From Moritella sp. Urea-trap-13 (lineage in GTDB: Bacteria; Pseudomonadota; Gammaproteobacteria; Enterobacterales; Moritellaceae), in assembly GCF_002836355.1 (NCBI RefSeq), contig NZ_PJCA01000027.1, positions 496,281-560,280 of the forward strand: a DNA stretch of 64,000 bases, written 5' to 3'. How positions within the stretch are numbered: position 1 is the stretch's first letter; each line of letters opens with the position of its first letter. The position numbers and the translations under genes are program-made. This document shows, piece after piece, positions 19,459 to 28,311 of this stretch. A model generated the notes under the pieces. The model made no database searches and was not told where the DNA came from. It was given only the letters and a program-made list of their open reading frames with translations.

Positions 19459-20634
19459 TTATGAAGAGAGGACTTTTACGCCTTTTAATACCGAAATGGT
19501 ATAGCCGTACTGGTTTTGATAAAACTTAGAGATAAAGCCACTGATATAAATATATGATTTTTCGGTAATTGCTAGGCTGTGATTGAATTGCACCACGCGG
19601 CCGGTATCATCTTTACCGCGAATATCGTAACGCTTGGTGACTATTTGATATTTACAGCTATTCACAGTAATACGACAACGTACATAATCACCGAGTTTGC
19701 CTTTTAACCGTAATGTCTCACTGATCTGGCTGCCATCATTATGCAGTGCTAGTTTTTTATCGGTTGCCAGTGGTGATTGATGGCTTAACAAACCTTGGTT
19801 ATTAACGATGTAGTTAGAGATAATTAATGCTGCAGTTGCAAGTTCATTTTCAGCTAATACACTTTGCTCACACAGCTGTTTTAACTTGTCATTTAGGCTG
19901 GTTGATTTCATTTGCTTGGTATACAAAATAGCTTTTTCAACAAACTCAAAACTTAGGTTTTTAGGATACGATGATGTTTGATAGCACTGCGCGGCTTTAT
20001 TGTAACTCGCATGCTTAAAGTCATGATGAAACTGGATCGCGTCTTGTTTGCTAACAAAACCGTGTTGGCGAATTTCATCTTCGACTATTGCTAGATACAG
20101 ACGCAGCGGGGCACCCGATGCATAAGTTTGATTAAATACACTGTTTTGCAGTTGTTCAAGCTGCGCAACTAATGCGGGTAGCTTTTGCAAATAGTTTACA
20201 AATGGCATTAATTCCGGCAAGCGCTTTTTGACACAAGCGAGATGCGCACAAAAGTCACCTTGTTGCGGATGGTTAAATATCAGCCCTTGGCTACGGTTTG
20301 TACTGGTATTACAGATAGTACAAGTACGTGTGAAACTGGGGTTTTTTAATAAATTTATCGGTTGTGCGTATTCATTTATCGCATAGATATTGCTGTTATC
20401 AGTGATATCATAATAGGCTTCGATAATGTATCGCTCGTCGCTTTGTTCTAATAGATCTAATGTAATTTCATAACCTTGAGCTGTCACTAGTTGATCTGCT
20501 TTTTTTACTGTTAGCGCCGATACCGGGTTAACAGTAACAAAGTCTGAAAAAGCAAAGGAATCAAAAGGTGCAAGTAAGTCTTCTATGGTAGACTTTAGGT
20601 TAGCGTATTGCTCAGTTGTAATTAAATATGGCAT
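19459..20634 (-). CDS. Hypothetical protein with putative zinc-binding Cys cluster
   Basis: A 391-residue soluble protein that I do not recognise. Around 104-134 it has CTIC ... CAHLAC, a two-part Cys arrangement like a zinc ribbon. A central helical part follows, and the C-terminal 100 residues are strand-rich (GKLGDYVRCRITVNSCKYQI). Its ATG is only 17 bases from that of the divergent gene, so the promoters must overlap, and the two are likely co-controlled. No signal or membrane segment. Association with the replication-like pair suggests a nucleic-acid role (inference). Confidence 0.6.
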   Translation of the reverse strand: MPYLITTEQYANLKSTIEDLLAPFDSFAFSDFVTVNPVSALTVKKADQLVTAQGYEITLDLLEQSDERYIIEAYYDITDNSNIYAINEYAQPINLLKNPSFTRTCTICNTSTNRSQGLIFNHPQQGDFCAHLACVKKRLPELMPFVNYLQKLPALVAQLEQLQNSVFNQTYASGAPLRLYLAIVEDEIRQHGFVSKQDAIQFHHDFKHASYNKAAQCYQTSSYPKNLSFEFVEKAILYTKQMKSTSLNDKLKQLCEQSVLAENELATAALIISNYIVNNQGLLSHQSPLATDKKLALHNDGSQISETLRLKGKLGDYVRCRITVNSCKYQIVTKRYDIRGKDDTGRVVQFNHSLAITEKSYIYISGFISKFYQNQYGYTISVLKGVKVLSS

Positions 20635-20651
20635 TGTGGTGTTAAACAGTT

Positions 20652-22076
20652 ATGAATAGAAAAATGGAGAGCACGTACTTTATCGTGCCTGATCATATCG
20701 CGCAATCATCATCACTTTCTGATGCTGCATTTCGCTTATTAGTATGGATGTTATGCAAAAAGAATAAAGACCGCATTGCGGATTTTTCGCGTTTCTCGTT
20801 GCAATCTGACAAACAGCATAGCATTACTGAACTGATTAATAAAAACTATCTTCAGCAAGATGACTCTGGTCTGTACATCAATAACGCCATTATGTATGAA
20901 GACTTTAAAGAGCAGGTTGCTAGCCCCGTATCAGCGCCGGATCCAAGTCTGCAGTATTTTCAGCAAGTGTTTGATTTAGTCGCTGAGTATTCGCAAAAAC
21001 GCTTGAATTTTAATAACGGTAAATTCCGCGTGCGCTGTGACGAGTTCATGCGCCAAGGTTTTACTATTGAACATATTAAAGTGTTATGTATTCAGCTGAA
21101 CAGTCGTAATCCAGCGTTTGATTGGTATGAGCTTGATGGCACTGAATTACAGCATATTAAAGATGTATCAGCGGTGAACAGGGTCAATGCACCAGCCAGT
21201 ATTCAATCTACTCACAATCCTAATTCTGAAGCGCGTCAGCCTTTTCAGCCGACAATAAATCGTCAAGGTGTACGTCATATCCAAAACCAAAGTGGATTTA
21301 TGCCGAACTATCATCAAATCAGGCAAGATCCGCAAAAGATGGCGGATATTAAGCAGGTTTATGATTATTGGTTTAGCTCGAAACGTTTGCAGCAGTCGCA
21401 ATATATTGCGCCGAAACAAGCACACTTTGAAAAGCTACACAGTCTGTTAATGTTACATTCGATTGCCGAGCTCAAGCGTGCGGTTGATGGTGTTGATCAC
21501 CGTCGTGACTTAGTCAATAAAGGTCGTAACTTTAATGATATCTTTACTAACTCGGGCAATATCGAAAGCCTGGTTAGCTTAGCGGACAGCATGGAAGTAA
21601 GCCAGGCGGATTCTCCGGCGTTACGAATCTTTAATTATTGGCTTGAACGAACCCAAACTGCGGTGGGTATTAATTTACGCATGACGGCTGAGCAACGTGA
21701 CCGACTGATACTGCGTTTGGAAGTATTTACCGAAGCCGATCTGAAATTAGCCATTGATGGTGCGCAAGTAGACCCGTATTATCAATCTGTTAACTTTGCT
21801 TTTGGTCTATTATTCAAAGATGATACTAGCGTGCATAGTCTGATATCGTTAGCACTGAATGGTAAGCAAGATGTATCGCGAGCGAGTCGTAAAGACAGTA
21901 ACTTAAATAAAGCCTTAGCTGATATGGGTATTAGTAAGTTAACCGTCGGTATGACCGGAGAAAACGGCGGTGTCGTGAAGCCTATGGCGCATGAGCGTAC
22001 GGTAACCACAGCACCATTGAAAACATTACCACCTCGATTTATTGATCCGGGCTTCTTTGATGGCGACGATGATTAA
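20652..22076 (+). CDS. Phage replisome-organiser-like protein with repeated helical module
   Basis: A 474-residue hydrophilic protein. The N-terminus (FIVPDHIAQSSSLSDAAFRL) resembles the winged-helix start of replication initiators. A helical module then occurs two or three times: about 101-175, 230-313 and 323-403. The last copy (ALRIFNYWLERTQ, then AEQRDRLILRLEVFTEADLK, then LAIDGAQVDPYY) has the pattern seen in phage replisome organisers, where an F-x-Y-W helix is followed by RxxxIxxRLxxgxtxxDLKxAIDG. Not a match to lambda O itself. Function in replication is inferred. No phage structural or integrase genes lie nearby. Confidence 0.6.
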   Translation: MNRKMESTYFIVPDHIAQSSSLSDAAFRLLVWMLCKKNKDRIADFSRFSLQSDKQHSITELINKNYLQQDDSGLYINNAIMYEDFKEQVASPVSAPDPSLQYFQQVFDLVAEYSQKRLNFNNGKFRVRCDEFMRQGFTIEHIKVLCIQLNSRNPAFDWYELDGTELQHIKDVSAVNRVNAPASIQSTHNPNSEARQPFQPTINRQGVRHIQNQSGFMPNYHQIRQDPQKMADIKQVYDYWFSSKRLQQSQYIAPKQAHFEKLHSLLMLHSIAELKRAVDGVDHRRDLVNKGRNFNDIFTNSGNIESLVSLADSMEVSQADSPALRIFNYWLERTQTAVGINLRMTAEQRDRLILRLEVFTEADLKLAIDGAQVDPYYQSVNFAFGLLFKDDTSVHSLISLALNGKQDVSRASRKDSNLNKALADMGISKLTVGMTGENGGVVKPMAHERTVTTAPLKTLPPRFIDPGFFDGDDD

Positions 22077-22112
22077 CGGGCTATTAGTTAGATAAGAGCT
22101 AGATAATTGTGC

Positions 22113-22199
22113 GAGTGCGGTAACTTGTGCAGTCACTAGTGCGGTAGCTATTACTGTAAGTAGTACGATAACTATTGCTGTAAATAGTGCGGTAAATAG
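22113..22199. repeat. 24-bp iteron-like direct repeats (3.6 copies)
   Basis: Four adjoining units start at 22113, 22137, 22161 and 22185 (the last is partial). Units 2 and 3 share TAGTxCGxTAxCTATTxCTGTAA; unit 1 is more diverged, sharing AGTGCGGTAxCT. Spacing is exactly 24 bases. They fill the gap between the two replication-like genes. Confidence 0.8.
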
Positions 22200-22226
22200 A
22201 AATTTCAAATTTTGATAGTAGGGTGT

Positions 22227-22748
22227 ATGGAACAAACAATTAGTTTAACTCAGCCACAAACAGAAGCCATTGCAACTATGTATACCATGCTTGCAAGCAG
22301 CTTCCCGTCATTTAATTATGACTACGATTCGGCGCAATTTAATATCTGGAAACTAACATTCACCAAATATCCACCTGAAGCCATTATCAAGGTCGCAGAG
22401 CAGATACCAACACTGCGTCGTAGCAATGGTTTGCCTTATGATTTTCCGCCAAGCCTACCTGTGGTAGCTGATATGATCATGCGTGAATCGATTGTATTAA
22501 TGGGTCACTCAGATCATGATAAAGCTTACGACCGCTTGTTTAAGTTTAAACGTAAAAGCCCAGCGGAACGTGCCGAAACTGGAGATAACTTTGTTTATAC
22601 GCTATATCGTAAATTAAACCGTTACATGGCGATGGATGCAGATAAATTTAGACCTATTTTTACCCGCGAATACTTGAAATTGGCGGATGGTGTGACTAAA
22701 GGCACTATGTTGTTAGACGAGATCCCGTTAGCGATTGAGAGTAAATAA
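22227..22748 (+). CDS. Replication protein P / helicase-loader-like protein
   Basis: A 173-residue protein starting at the ATG at 22227 with GGG close ahead. Its N-terminal helix pair (IATMYTMLASSFPSFNYDYDS, then FNIWKLTFTKYPPEAIIK) and the LPYDFPPSLPVVADMI motif resemble phage P-type helicase loaders, in which a helix L-x-x-x-F-P is followed by W...A and a P-S-L/P-x-x-F stretch. The C-terminal half is basic. It sits 150 bases after the organiser-like gene, the O-then-P order of lambdoid replication modules. Resemblance is by eye and moderate. Confidence 0.5.
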   Translation: MEQTISLTQPQTEAIATMYTMLASSFPSFNYDYDSAQFNIWKLTFTKYPPEAIIKVAEQIPTLRRSNGLPYDFPPSLPVVADMIMRESIVLMGHSDHDKAYDRLFKFKRKSPAERAETGDNFVYTLYRKLNRYMAMDADKFRPIFTREYLKLADGVTKGTMLLDEIPLAIESK

Positions 22749-22918
22749 GGTGTTCTAGAGGCTTAATTCCCCATATTCTTACTGGAATAATTTGACTCAA
22801 ACATATGCAAAAATAGAATCGACTTCTAAGATTTAGAGTGAGGTGTTGTTCATATGCTAGCCTAAAATTATATCTAGAGCTGCAGCAACACCTAACAAAG
22901 TTATGTGGGAGTTATTGT

Positions 22919-23377
22919 ATGAAATATTTATCGTTATATATGTTAGTTCTGGGAACTACCATTCTAGTTGGTTGTGAATCAGGGCCTGAATCATCTAAAG
23001 GTTTCAGTTTGCCTAAAGGTGATGTAAGTAATGGAAAAACGGTATTTTTAAAATATGAATGCCTATCATGTCATAAGCTGAAAGGTATTGAACAACCGGA
23101 TATTATGGATAATCCCGAGCTATCTGTGAGACTTGGCGGGACATCTACTGTTGTTAAAACGTATGCAGACTTAGTGACTTCAATTATTAATCCGTCGCAT
23201 AAAATAGCTCGAGGTTACCCTCATTCAATGGTTCAAATTGATGGCGTATCAAAAATGAAAGTTTATAATGATGTGATGACAGTGACAGAACTTGTCGATG
23301 TCGTGACATTTTTACAGCCATACTACGAACTAGTACCACATTCTAAAACAGACTACCGTTATTATAAGTATGAGTAG
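22919..23377 (+). CDS. Haem c-binding lipoprotein
   Basis: A 152-residue protein starting at the ATG at 22919, eight bases after GGGAG. The signal peptide ends in a lipobox LVGC (Cys 19), so it is a lipoprotein. A single haem-c site CLSCH (48-52) lies in FLKYECLSCHKLKG, and a possible Met ligand lies in YPHSMVQID. It is a small class-I-like cytochrome c, an electron carrier at the membrane surface. No oxidase or reductase gene is adjacent, so its partners are unknown. Confidence 0.85.
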   Translation: MKYLSLYMLVLGTTILVGCESGPESSKGFSLPKGDVSNGKTVFLKYECLSCHKLKGIEQPDIMDNPELSVRLGGTSTVVKTYADLVTSIINPSHKIARGYPHSMVQIDGVSKMKVYNDVMTVTELVDVVTFLQPYYELVPHSKTDYRYYKYE

Positions 23378-23770
23378 TACTTAGTATTACGGAGTGTTTC
23401 GTGTTCATCTATGTTTAAGGCTCTTTAGCCTGTTACTTAGGTAAGGTTATCAATAAGCAGGATGTTTAATGATAGATCTGAATAAGATGAACCCGTTCAC
23501 GTACTGGCTTCTGTTAAATCGAAAATGAGCAGAAATACTAAGATGCTCTTTCAATATTCCTTCAACGCCTCTTCCCTTATTGTCACTGTTTGCCATATCT
23601 TAAGCTGATAGCATAACCGATATATCTATTATTGATAAAGCAAGTCTCTGTATTTATTATGTTGTAATAACAGATATGATCTATCATTTTAATATAGCGT
23701 AATGATAAATCAGGTTATACCGACCTTAAACCAATATTAACGCTATTGGTTATCATAATTAAGGGAATAC
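23378..23770. other. Intergenic region holding a partial copy of the O-ligase leader
   Basis: At 23450-23481 the sequence TCAATAAGCAG(G)GATGTTTAATGATAGAT matches the region at 26856-26888 that carries the ribosome-binding site and start of the O-ligase gene. Here the ATG at 23469 opens only a 19-codon frame (starting MIDLNKMNPF, compared with MIDINTFNPR) and stops at a TGA. It looks like a decayed duplicate start. The rest is AT-rich, with the promoter of the acyltransferase gene likely near 23700. Confidence 0.6.
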
Positions 23771-24865
23771 ATGATTTGGAATGGCATTACTAAGATTGAA
23801 ACGAATGTTTTTAAAGGTTTGGGTATCTTAATGATCGTTATTCATAACTTCATGCATCGTTTCCCAACGCCTAGCGAAAATGAAATGGAGTTCACGGCGG
23901 TAAAGATCTTCAATTTTTTTGATATTTTATTGACCGAACCAGCCGGTATTATTCGCGCATTATTTAGCTACTTTGGTCATTTTGGCGTGCAAATATTTAT
24001 CTTTTTAAGTGCTTATGGATTAATGAAAAAGTACGCTAAAAGTGACAGTAAGTTATTATATATAAAGTTTATTTTCGATCGCGCAGTTAAAATTTATCCG
24101 ATGTTTTTACTCGCAATCTTGTCTTATCTTATTTTTATGTTTACCTATAATGTGATTTATGGCGGAATGGGCTTGATGGAGTGGTTGCTCCCGCTGTCCA
24201 AGCCGCTTATCTTTAAATTATCTCTGTTATATAACTTTTATCCGCACCAAGGCTTATCGATAGTTGGACCATGGTGGTTTTTATCGTTTATATTTCAATT
24301 TTACTTAGTATTTCCATTAATATTGGTTATGTTCAAGCGCTTTGGAAATGCATTTTTAATCGCTATAAGTTTACTTTGCATCGCTATATCCATGCTGACT
24401 AACGGTTACCTATATAGCAATGTTAGCGTTTTTATTACCGTGATTGGCCACATGCCTGTATTGTGTTTAGGCATTTATTTAGCGCAAGATAAACCGGTAA
24501 ACTTACCAAATTGGTTGCTTGGTATTTCAATTGCAGCATTCACTATCGGTAATTTTAGTGAATATGCTTTCTTAGTTAGTCATTTCTTCTTTGCTATCAT
24601 CTTGCTGTTTTTGTTTAGCGCGATATTGAAGCACATTAAAGTGGGCAGTTTCGTTTTTAAAACCTGCATGTTTTTTGGCTCAATCTCCATGCCGTTATTT
24701 TTGGTCAATGGATTTTTAAGAACGCCTTGGGAAGGTATGGCGCATGAGTTTAACAATGAATTCATCACTATTTTATTGTGCTTACTGTGCTTGGCCATTG
24801 CATCACTTTATTCGCTCTTTTTGTTGAGACTTAATAATAACTTACATGGTTTATTAAAAAGGTAA
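23771..24865 (+). CDS. Acyltransferase family 3 membrane protein
   Basis: A 364-residue protein with about ten hydrophobic helices. It has the family 3 layout: KGLGILMIVIHNFMHR near the N-terminus (the catalytic His region), then FGVQIFIFLSAYGLMKKY and WWFLSFIFQFYLVFPLI. Such enzymes move acetyl or other acyl groups onto surface sugars from the inner membrane. AAGGGA precedes the ATG. Its neighbours (phosphoethanolamine transferase and O-ligase) fit a role in decorating LPS, capsule or protein-linked glycan. Acyl donor and acceptor are not known. Confidence 0.88.
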   Translation: MIWNGITKIETNVFKGLGILMIVIHNFMHRFPTPSENEMEFTAVKIFNFFDILLTEPAGIIRALFSYFGHFGVQIFIFLSAYGLMKKYAKSDSKLLYIKFIFDRAVKIYPMFLLAILSYLIFMFTYNVIYGGMGLMEWLLPLSKPLIFKLSLLYNFYPHQGLSIVGPWWFLSFIFQFYLVFPLILVMFKRFGNAFLIAISLLCIAISMLTNGYLYSNVSVFITVIGHMPVLCLGIYLAQDKPVNLPNWLLGISIAAFTIGNFSEYAFLVSHFFFAIILLFLFSAILKHIKVGSFVFKTCMFFGSISMPLFLVNGFLRTPWEGMAHEFNNEFITILLCLLCLAIASLYSLFLLRLNNNLHGLLKR

Positions 24866-25070
24866 ATAGCTACTCGGGTGATGCCAGCTGTTTTGAATAC
24901 ACACCTGCTGTATGAATAATACAACCTTGTTTTATGCTGCACAGCTTAAGCAATGGCGGCACTTACACCGTACTCGAACACCGAATTATCACAATTACTA
25001 ACACAACGACCATCACACGGCTACAACTACCAACACCACCACTATAACGACTCGTCAGGTTACAATACTG

Positions 25071-26693
25071 CTATTCTGTGAAATAGATTATTTCTGAAGA
25101 GTCATTCACGACGTATTTATCTTGTTTGATGTCAGGGTGGAACACTGATTTAGTATAATCAATCTGTGTCGCGGTTACGCCTAGCCATTCTGCGAAAGTA
25201 TGTGGGAAATCGCGCATGAAATAAGTCGTATTTTGTACGTTACTGTTGGTTTTACTACTGGAAATAAATATAAACGGAACCTCAAGCGCCTCTCTTTGAA
25301 ATAAACTACCGACACCATGAGATTTATACGGCTTTCTTGCTATATCCACGAGGCCGTGATCTGAAAAATATATCACTTCATAATCTGAAGATGTTGATTT
25401 TAGCAACGATACCACCTTGTTCATAAAGAGGCTGGTGTTTAAGATACTATCATCATAACAGTTTTGGTCATTACTCAACTGTGCTCTATAGGAGTCCTCC
25501 AGTTTTACCAAGTCTTTGGTCCGTTCACAGAAATCGGCATGAGAGCCGATCATATGCAGAAAATAAACGTTATTTGCATCACTGTCTAAATGCGCTTTTA
25601 AATCCTCGATTAAGACGAAATCAGAATTTGCCTGCTGATAATTTTGATTATGAAATATGGTGAAGTTAGTTCTATTCGCAATGTTAGTGATGGGACTATC
25701 ATATATGCCAATCTGACCTTGATTGGAAAACCAGTAGGTATTGAAACCAGACTGATTGGCTAAGTCGATAATGTTTAAATTATTATTAATATTGAGCTTA
25801 TTATTGATGGCTAAAATTCGACTCAAGGCCATGCCGGTTTGTGGGGCTGGTGCAATTGGATCTGAAATTAAAGTGATACCATTTGTGTCTTGCAGTGATT
25901 CGGTTGTCTGCCTATGGTATCCGTATGAGAATAACGATGACTTTTGTACTGATTCTCCAATGATAACCACGTAATTTTTCTTATCAGATGACGTTGAAAC
26001 TGTGATGTTTTCCCATTCCGATGTGATCGGACTATTCTCAATTTTTTTCAATTGAGCATATGATTGTGATAACGGAATTGCTTTCAATAAAGGCATGTTA
26101 AATAAAATGTAATAGGCTCTACTCATCGGAACTAGGACTACTTCCCCTGCGGGGGATACTGAAAATACGGCATTATTTTTAGCTTGTGATGACGATAAAC
26201 CAACTAATAACACCAGAGTAGACACGATAATAACATTGGTTTTAAAACCAACGAGACGTAGGTTTATGCTGAATAAAAGCAAGGGTGTGATAATAAGTTG
26301 TAATAGTACCACTAATGGAATATCAAAAGAGTTAAGCATTTCCATACTTTCTTTGGTATTCGTTTCCATGAGACTGATAAAAATACCCAGTTCAAAACGC
26401 CCATATTGGATACTAATGAAGAGCATGATGGATGACATCACACTGATCATAATGAACAATAATAAGTTCAGATACTTTGATTTGAAAATGGTGGATAGAA
26501 GCAAAATAAACAGTGTACTAATACTGGCTTTAAGTGCAACGCCTGCAATATATTTTATGTTAGCAAAATTGAAAGCACTGCCTAAAGACTCCACATCGAC
26601 CAGAATGAAAATATAATATATATAAATTAAAATAATAGACGCCGATAAATAGAGTATATTTTTAGATGAGCTAAGTGGTACTTTTTTTGACAT
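25071..26693 (-). CDS. Phosphoethanolamine transferase (EptA/CptA-type)
   Basis: A 540-residue protein with five N-terminal membrane helices and a periplasmic sulfatase-like domain from about 240. Key motifs are VVIIGESVQKSSLFSYGYHR (nucleophile region; Ser where many relatives have Thr), TGMALSR, FLHMIGSHADFCER, IYFSDHG and KSHGVGSLFQ. It transfers phosphoethanolamine from phosphatidylethanolamine to lipid A, LPS core or another glycan. Convergent with the acyltransferase gene and divergent from the O-ligase gene. Which acceptor is used cannot be decided; EptA-type activity on lipid A would alter polymyxin sensitivity. Confidence 0.88.
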   Translation of the reverse strand: MSKKVPLSSSKNILYLSASIILIYIYYIFILVDVESLGSAFNFANIKYIAGVALKASISTLFILLLSTIFKSKYLNLLLFIMISVMSSIMLFISIQYGRFELGIFISLMETNTKESMEMLNSFDIPLVVLLQLIITPLLLFSINLRLVGFKTNVIIVSTLVLLVGLSSSQAKNNAVFSVSPAGEVVLVPMSRAYYILFNMPLLKAIPLSQSYAQLKKIENSPITSEWENITVSTSSDKKNYVVIIGESVQKSSLFSYGYHRQTTESLQDTNGITLISDPIAPAPQTGMALSRILAINNKLNINNNLNIIDLANQSGFNTYWFSNQGQIGIYDSPITNIANRTNFTIFHNQNYQQANSDFVLIEDLKAHLDSDANNVYFLHMIGSHADFCERTKDLVKLEDSYRAQLSNDQNCYDDSILNTSLFMNKVVSLLKSTSSDYEVIYFSDHGLVDIARKPYKSHGVGSLFQREALEVPFIFISSSKTNSNVQNTTYFMRDFPHTFAEWLGVTATQIDYTKSVFHPDIKQDKYVVNDSSEIIYFTE

Positions 26694-26875
26694 TAAAATA
26701 TAACCAAGTTAACGATAGTATATCTAATATTAGGTGATAAACGTTGAAGTTGGCTCGTTACATCTAACTTACTACAAATAAAGCATATTTTTCTACTACG
26801 CTAACCTCACTTTGCTGTATTCCTGCTTTACTTATTATGTCGCTTCAGTATTAGGTCAATAAGCAGGGATGTTTA

Positions 26876-28300
26876 ATGATAGATATCAATACCTTTAACC
26901 CACGTTTGCAAATACTATTCAGTGTGATACTAACCCTGGTGGTTGGCTTATTGTGGTATAAAACCAAAATGTGGTTAGTACCTGTGGTATTTGTACTTAC
27001 GCCACTGGTGTTGATAGGCTTGTTAAGGATCCCGTTTTATATTGTCATTACCTTCATTATTTTTTCTTATTTTCGTATTCATGAAGCCTTTCCTATGATG
27101 ATGCCCTTACGTATTCCCTTGGCGTTTTCGCTAGCGTCTTTTTTTGTACTGGGCTGGCATATATTCTTAAGCAATAATATTAAAATATACTGGTCGACAG
27201 AGCTCACCTTAGTCTGTTTATTTCTCGGCTGGGCGACGTTTGGTATCATGTTCGCTTATAATAAAAATGCCGCGTTTAGCACTTTCAGCGGCGTGTTAAG
27301 TAAAGTTTGGGTAATGACGATCGCGATCTGTTGGCTGGTACGCAGTATCCATCACTTTCGTATTGCCACTTATTTATACGTGGTTGCAGGTGCAATGATT
27401 GGCTTAAAAGCCATTAGCAATAAATTAGAAGGAATTGGCCTTGTAGAGGGGACTCGGGTCACTATTTCCCGAAACTTAGGTTCCTTAATTGGCGATCCGA
27501 ATGATTTGTCGCTAGTACTGATGTTTCCGATGTCATTTACCTTATCTAATCTACTGCAGCCGAACATTGGCAAGTTACACCGATTATTATTGGCGGTTGC
27601 GTATGTTATTTTATTTTGGGCCATTATCGCTACGCAGAGTCGTGGTGGACTGATGGGGATCATGACTGTGACCGGTTACTTTGCCTTTAAACGCATCAAA
27701 AACAAGCTATACATAGTAGCGGGAGCTGCTATGTTATTGCCGATTTTATTAGTGATGGCGGGGGTTTCTGACCGTTCCTCAGGCGGTGCCGCAGAAGGTG
27801 GGGTTGATGAGTCTGCGATGGGTCGTATTTATGCATGGATGGCGGCATGGGGAATGGCTGTAGCAAACCCTTTTACCGGCGTAGGTATCAATAATTTCTA
27901 CCTTAATTATTACTTGTTTAGCCCACATTGGGATGGTAAAAATCATGCTGTTCACAGTACTTGGTTTCAGGTATTAGCTGAAACGGGCTTTGTCGGATTG
28001 GCACTACTTATTACACTTATTACTATGTTGTTTAGGCGGTTATGGCGCACCGAAGTTGATAGCAGGGTGTTACCAACGAGTGAGCGAAATGCTATCGTAA
28101 CCTGTAACGATGGTATTTTTGCTGGATTGTTGGCGTTTTGTGTCGCCGGAACATTTTTGACTCAGGGTTTTACCTGGCCTTTGTATATCTTATTGTCGAT
28201 GACCGTGGCCTTAGCTAAAATATTATCGGAAAGACTGGCAGTTGAAGATCTTGTTAAAGTCGATAAAGAAGCGATAAATTGCACCTCATGTATTAAATAA
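26876..28300 (+). CDS. O-antigen ligase / exosortase-associated O-glycosylation ligase
   Basis: A 474-residue protein with about twelve membrane helices of the Wzy_C superfamily. The N-terminal part (about 40-190, DUF5935-like) and motifs GDPNDLSLVL, TQSRGGLMG and the periplasmic loop GVGINNFYLNYY...HAVHSTWFQVLAETG match the ligase type found with exosortase A systems (PEP-CTERM), rather than WaaL alone. It would move a lipid-linked glycan onto a protein or lipid. No exosortase, PEP-CTERM protein or wzx gene is adjacent. The start ATG at 26876 has AGGGA ahead, in a leader that is duplicated at 23450. Confidence 0.85.
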   Translation: MIDINTFNPRLQILFSVILTLVVGLLWYKTKMWLVPVVFVLTPLVLIGLLRIPFYIVITFIIFSYFRIHEAFPMMMPLRIPLAFSLASFFVLGWHIFLSNNIKIYWSTELTLVCLFLGWATFGIMFAYNKNAAFSTFSGVLSKVWVMTIAICWLVRSIHHFRIATYLYVVAGAMIGLKAISNKLEGIGLVEGTRVTISRNLGSLIGDPNDLSLVLMFPMSFTLSNLLQPNIGKLHRLLLAVAYVILFWAIIATQSRGGLMGIMTVTGYFAFKRIKNKLYIVAGAAMLLPILLVMAGVSDRSSGGAAEGGVDESAMGRIYAWMAAWGMAVANPFTGVGINNFYLNYYLFSPHWDGKNHAVHSTWFQVLAETGFVGLALLITLITMLFRRLWRTEVDSRVLPTSERNAIVTCNDGIFAGLLAFCVAGTFLTQGFTWPLYILLSMTVALAKILSERLAVEDLVKVDKEAINCTSCIK

Positions 28301-28311
28301 TACTGGGGATT

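Noticed and set aside
22113-22199. CRISPR-like array
   Set aside because: The units adjoin without unique spacers, are diverged, and no cas genes are present.
23469-23528. 19-codon frame beginning MIDLNKMNPF
   Set aside because: Too short and lacking any continuation; treated as a remnant of a duplicated gene start, not a gene.
24866-25070. Gene or RNA between the acyltransferase and phosphoethanolamine transferase genes
   Set aside because: No supported frame, hairpin or RNA pattern; only the two gene ends converge here.
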